Part shown: positions 61,426 through 64,000 of the stretch, one piece after another
Layout: each line of letters opens with the position of its first letter
Numbering within the stretch: position 1 is the first letter of the stretch
Assembly: GCF_001187505.1 (NCBI RefSeq)
Contig: NZ_CP012150.1
Span: 3,410,001 to 3,474,000 of the forward strand
Reading direction: 5' to 3'
Source: Mycolicibacterium goodii
GTDB lineage: Bacteria; Actinomycetota; Actinomycetes; Mycobacteriales; Mycobacteriaceae
DNA length: 64,000 nt
The notes under the pieces: model-generated
The model's database searches: none
The model's input: only the letters and a program-made list of their open reading frames with translations
What the model was told of the DNA's origin: nothing
Made by a program: the position numbers and the translations under genes

Positions 61426-61779
61426 TTAGACCACCGGCTCCCTGACGATCTCGACCCAGGCGGCTCCGCTGTCGAGGACGCGCGGCTGCTTCCACACCTC
61501 GACCGGGAAGCTCACCATCACCACCGACTGCATCAGGTGCATGAGGCGCTTGGCGTCATCGGGCATGCCGTGCAACGGGAATCGCGCATCCAGGTAGGTC
61601 ATCACCTCCTCGAGGCGGGCCATCCCTGCGTCGTAGAGTTCCTGCATCTCCTGCATCGACGACGACAGTCGCTTGGCGTAGCGCTGCGGTTCGGTCGCCA
61701 GGATCCAGTCGGAGAACCGCTCCAGGTCGGCGAACTCCTCGGGCAGCAGGCGTTCGGTGGTTCCGTCGGTGTCAGACAT
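61426..61779 (-). CDS. hypothetical 117-aa protein in the Rieske operon
   Basis: A 117-residue soluble protein, mostly helical (LPEEFADLERFSDWIL, SMQEMQELYDAGMARLEEVMTYLDARFPLHGMPDD seen in part as MQELYDAGMARLEEVM), with VSFPVEVW near the end. I do not recognise the family. The ATG 61779 overlaps the Rieske gene stop by 8 bp and its stop abuts the amidohydrolase start, so it is surely translated with them. It may be a small accessory to the oxygenase. Confidence 0.7.
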   Translation of the reverse strand: MSDTDGTTERLLPEEFADLERFSDWILATEPQRYAKRLSSSMQEMQELYDAGMARLEEVMTYLDARFPLHGMPDDAKRLMHLMQSVVMVSFPVEVWKQPRVLDSGAAWVEIVREPVV

Positions 61780-63070
61780 GTGCGGCGTCCTTCTCGGTCA
61801 GTTCGGCCTTGTAGGCGTCGACGTAGCGGTGCGCCGTGTGGTGCAGGTGGCGCAGCAGAACCTCCTGGTCGCACAGTGGGAACTCGGTCACCGCGCGCGT
61901 GTTGATCTGCGTCTGCGTGGCCTCCAGGGTGTTGGCGTCCTGCAGTGCGTACTCCTTGAACGTCACGGCCGCGAGTTCCTGGGCCAGGCGCTGACGCGTG
62001 TTCTTCGGCGGCACGAAGTACAGGTTGCACTCGAAGATGTGCTTGTCGACGTCCGTCGGCCAGTAGTTATAGGTCAGGTACCAGCCCGGAACCCACAGCA
62101 GCAGAGTGAAGTTCGGGAAGAACTCGAAGCTGTCCTGACCCCACGTGGGCTGGCGGGCCGGGTTGACCGCGGGCGGCAGTTCGTCGGGCAGGATGCCCGC
62201 GATGTCGGGCCGGTCCCACGGGCCGAACAGGCCGCTGTGCAGAATCCGCTCGATGGGCTTGACCATGTTCAGGTCCTTCGGCGGGCTCATGCCGCCCCAG
62301 GACGAGATCATCGAGTGGTCGCCCTTGATGTCGTAGTGCAGCGCCTCGAAGCCGATCTTGGCGAGCTTGGCGGCCTCCTCCGGCGTCGCCTGCTTCATGT
62401 GCAGGATCGGCGCGTGGTAGAACTCGGTGAACGCGTCGATGAAAAGCTTCCAGTTGGAGTTGATCTCGGCGCGGTAGCTGTACACCTCGGTCATTTCGTG
62501 GAACGGGTAACCCTTGAGGCCGCGGCCGAACTCGCCGAGGTACTCCTCCAGCGGGACGGCGTCGTCGTCGAAGTTGACGAAGATGAAGCCTTCCCACACC
62601 TCGCACCGCACGGGCTTGAGCGGGTAGTCGGCCTTGTCGACGTCGAAGAACTCGTCTTCTTGCTGGATGAAGGTCAGGTCACCGTTGAGCGCGTAGCGCC
62701 ACGCGTGGTACTTGCAGGTGAACTGCCTGCAGGCGCCGGAGACCTCCTCGCCGGGATAGTCGTTCCACACCAACTTGTTGCCGCGGTGCCTGCAGAGGTT
62801 GTAGAACGCCCGGATGGTGCCGTCTTTGTCCTTGACGACGATGATCGACGTGCCGGTGCCGACCGAGGGCATCTCGCGGGTGAAGTAGCTCCCGGTCTTC
62901 GGCAGCCGCTCCACCCGACCCACATGCAGCCAGGTTTTGCGGAAGATGGCCTGCTGCTCCAGCTTCCACTGCTGCGGGTCGATGGAGTCGGTGTAATCAA
63001 CAGGGGCGGTACCCAGTTCGGGCCAGTTCTCGGTCCAGCTGCCGACAGCTGGTTTCGGGAAATGCGCCAC
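61772..63070 (-). CDS. Rieske non-heme iron oxygenase, alpha subunit
   Basis: A 432-residue ring-hydroxylating oxygenase large subunit. Rieske ligands are Cys93 and His95 (LCRHRG) and Cys119 and His122 (FTCKYHAW). The 23-residue spacing between the two pairs is longer than the usual 15-17. Mononuclear iron ligands are His219 and His224 (FTEFYHAPILHMKQ), with Asp213 as the bridging acid. ATG 63070. No ferredoxin or reductase is adjacent. It resembles the broad actinobacterial group that attacks phenylpropionate-, steroid- or terpenoid-like substrates. Confidence 0.9.
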   Translation of the reverse strand: MAHFPKPAVGSWTENWPELGTAPVDYTDSIDPQQWKLEQQAIFRKTWLHVGRVERLPKTGSYFTREMPSVGTGTSIIVVKDKDGTIRAFYNLCRHRGNKLVWNDYPGEEVSGACRQFTCKYHAWRYALNGDLTFIQQEDEFFDVDKADYPLKPVRCEVWEGFIFVNFDDDAVPLEEYLGEFGRGLKGYPFHEMTEVYSYRAEINSNWKLFIDAFTEFYHAPILHMKQATPEEAAKLAKIGFEALHYDIKGDHSMISSWGGMSPPKDLNMVKPIERILHSGLFGPWDRPDIAGILPDELPPAVNPARQPTWGQDSFEFFPNFTLLLWVPGWYLTYNYWPTDVDKHIFECNLYFVPPKNTRQRLAQELAAVTFKEYALQDANTLEATQTQINTRAVTEFPLCDQEVLLRHLHHTAHRYVDAYKAELTEKDAAHV

Positions 63071-63105
63071 TTTCTACCTACTTTCTCTGTCGAGCCGTTC
63101 AAAGC

Positions 63106-63636
63106 TCAGTGGCCGGCTTCCGGTTCGATGCCAAAGGTGTTGTAGGCCATGGCCATGAGGCCGTAGCCGCCGACGGTGAACACCAGGTCCATGCGCTGGC
63201 GGTCGTCGAGTCTCCCGCCGAGCGCGGCCCACGTCGCATCCGAGATCGTGGACTGCTCGTCGAGTTCGTCGACGGCGTCGAGGACGACCTGGTCGAACGG
63301 ATCGGCCGCCACACCGCGGCTGATGCCGTCGATATCGTCGTCGGTGAGGCCCTCGGCCTTGCCGATGAACGCGTGGTGCGCCCACTCGTACGCGCAGTTG
63401 CGCCTGCGCGCGATCCGCAGGATCGCGAGTTCACGCATGCGAGGCTCGAGCGTGGAGCGGAACAACAGGTGGTTACTGAACCGCAGGAATGCTTTCGTCA
63501 GCCCCGGATGCCGGGCCAGTGTGGACAGCGCGGTGCCCGCACCCTCGGGATTCAGCCGTTCTTCGGGGAGCATCACCGACAGCGCCCGCCGCACCTCGTC
63601 GTCCCACTCCTCGGCGGGTAAAGGGGTCAGGCGCAC
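63106..63636 (-). CDS. carboxymuconolactone decarboxylase (CMD/AhpD-like) family protein
   Basis: A 176-residue CMD-family protein with LPAEEWDDEVRRALSVMLPEER, HPGLTKAFLRFSNHLL, RELAILRIARRRNCAYEWAHH (in place of the CxxC, only one Cys remains: NCAYEWAHH). The start is taken as GTG 63636 behind GGGAGGAG; a longer start at ATG 63696 would place the codon inside operator copy 6, which is unlikely. Without the CxxC pair a peroxidase role is doubtful. It is the first gene of the minus-strand operon down to 57837. Confidence 0.78.
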   Translation of the reverse strand: MRLTPLPAEEWDDEVRRALSVMLPEERLNPEGAGTALSTLARHPGLTKAFLRFSNHLLFRSTLEPRMRELAILRIARRRNCAYEWAHHAFIGKAEGLTDDDIDGISRGVAADPFDQVVLDAVDELDEQSTISDATWAALGGRLDDRQRMDLVFTVGGYGLMAMAYNTFGIEPEAGH

Positions 63637-63687
63637 GTCCGGCACTCCTCCCGGTGTCCACGGCGCGGCGCGCCTGCTCTCACTGGT

Positions 63688-63702
63688 GAGAATCATGTTC
63701 TC
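63688..63702. promoter_or_regulatory. palindromic operator, copy 6
   Basis: GAGAATCATGTTCTC (second arm G instead of A, as in copy 3). It lies between the CMD-family gene (start about 63636) and the plus-strand amidohydrolase at 63878, so it can control both directions. Confidence 0.72.
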
Positions 63703-63877
63703 ATTTCCGACTAACAGGTTTTCATCTTTTCCTCCGATGGTCAATGGCAACCCGGCATGTTCCGTCGTGACCAGGCTGAATCTGCTCGTCAGCGACATCA
63801 GACATTGATTCTCGCGTGTGGAGAAGATAGTTTCCTTGATCAGAGAACCGGGCAGCACACGGGAACGGAACACCACC

Positions 63878-64000
63878 ATGAACAAAGACGACATGATCTT
63901 GATCAGCGTGGACGACCACATCATCGAGCCGCCGGACATGTTCAGCAACCATCTGCCCGCCAAGTACCGCGACGAGGCGCCGCGCCTCGTGCACAACCCG
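63878..64000 (+). CDS. amidohydrolase 2-family protein, 5' part (runs off window)
   Basis: The first 41 codons from ATG 63878 are visible. They encode MILISVDDHIIEPPDMFSNH, with a VDDHIIEPP metal-site segment (Asp-x-His) typical of amidohydrolase-2 proteins, followed by LPAKYRDEAPRLV. It appears to be a paralogue of the protein at 45648-46814, which opens with SADNHISVADD. The upstream region 63703-63877 has no gene and ends with palindrome copy 6. Confidence 0.75.
   Translation, partial: MNKDDMILISVDDHIIEPPDMFSNHLPAKYRDEAPRLVHNP

Noticed and set aside
63694..63696. ATG in the middle of operator copy 6 as start of the CMD-family gene
   Set aside because: No ribosome site before it and it would sit inside the repressor site; GTG 63636 has GGGAGGAG at good distance.
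1..64000. CRISPR arrays
   Set aside because: No regularly spaced direct repeats with unique spacers were seen; the only short direct repeats are those listed.

Overview
The window is high-GC actinobacterial DNA and looks like a fast-growing mycobacterium of the M. smegmatis/M. goodii type. The signs are dense aliphatic and aromatic catabolism genes, a mycofactocin-coupled dehydrogenase, MmpL and class III cyclase families, and a REP13E12-type DUF222/HNH gene. A desulfurising M. goodii strain is my guess from the dsz genes; the sequence alone does not prove it.

Layout. (1) 1-16.4 kb: a catabolic block. It holds acyl-CoA dehydrogenase and crotonase genes, an IS110-family insertion, two SDRs, a MeaB/ArgK-type GTPase, a KstD-like flavoprotein with an IclR regulator, and an mhp-like meta-cleavage operon (hydrolase, flavin hydroxylase, extradiol dioxygenase, second KstD-like protein, luciferase-like monooxygenase, SDR, cyclase-family hydrolase). 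(2) 16.5-39.7 kb: a DUF222/HNH gene cut in two by an integrative element of about 22.04 kb. The 5' part is at 16477-17471 and the 3' part at 39507-39752. (3) 39.75-41.64 kb: a small accessory islet with a 285-aa unknown protein coupled to a PIN-domain protein, plus the decayed 3' end of a type I methylase gene. (4) 41.7-64 kb: the rest of the catabolic block. It holds a P450 with its ferredoxin, amidohydrolases, two M24 enzymes, crotonases, a double-length CoA-transferase, SDRs, TetR regulators, an adenylate cyclase, paired acyl-CoA dehydrogenases, a Rieske oxygenase and a CMD-family protein.

The integrative element is an actinomycete integrative and conjugative element (AICE). It has a large serine integrase next to attL, a RepSA-like HUH initiator, an FtsK/TraSA-like transfer ATPase, a SCO3933-like small protein, an HTH regulator, and a Nudix protein (compare the pSAM2 Pif immunity factor) beside an HD-domain protein. 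Its cargo is an IetAS-like AAA ATPase/subtilase pair, an MmpL pump with a TetR gene, TetR-controlled small genes, and a complete dszABC operon for 4S-pathway desulfurisation of dibenzothiophene just inside attR. Joining the two element ends rebuilds a 52-bp attP that is symmetrical around an AA dinucleotide (GAGGGTA-18-AA-18-TACCCTC). Joining the two chromosomal flanks restores the HNH reading frame.

The two catabolic flanks appear to be one regulon. Six intergenic copies of the palindrome GAGAAT-N3-(A/G)TTCTC (one with a single mismatch) sit at 4646, 7986, 41663, 54457, 55459 and 63688, each in front of a first gene or between divergent genes. The TetR gene at 54674-55402, next to one copy, is the best candidate for its regulator. 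The substrate is not known; the genes suggest oxygenation, ring cleavage and CoA-dependent degradation of a cyclic compound.
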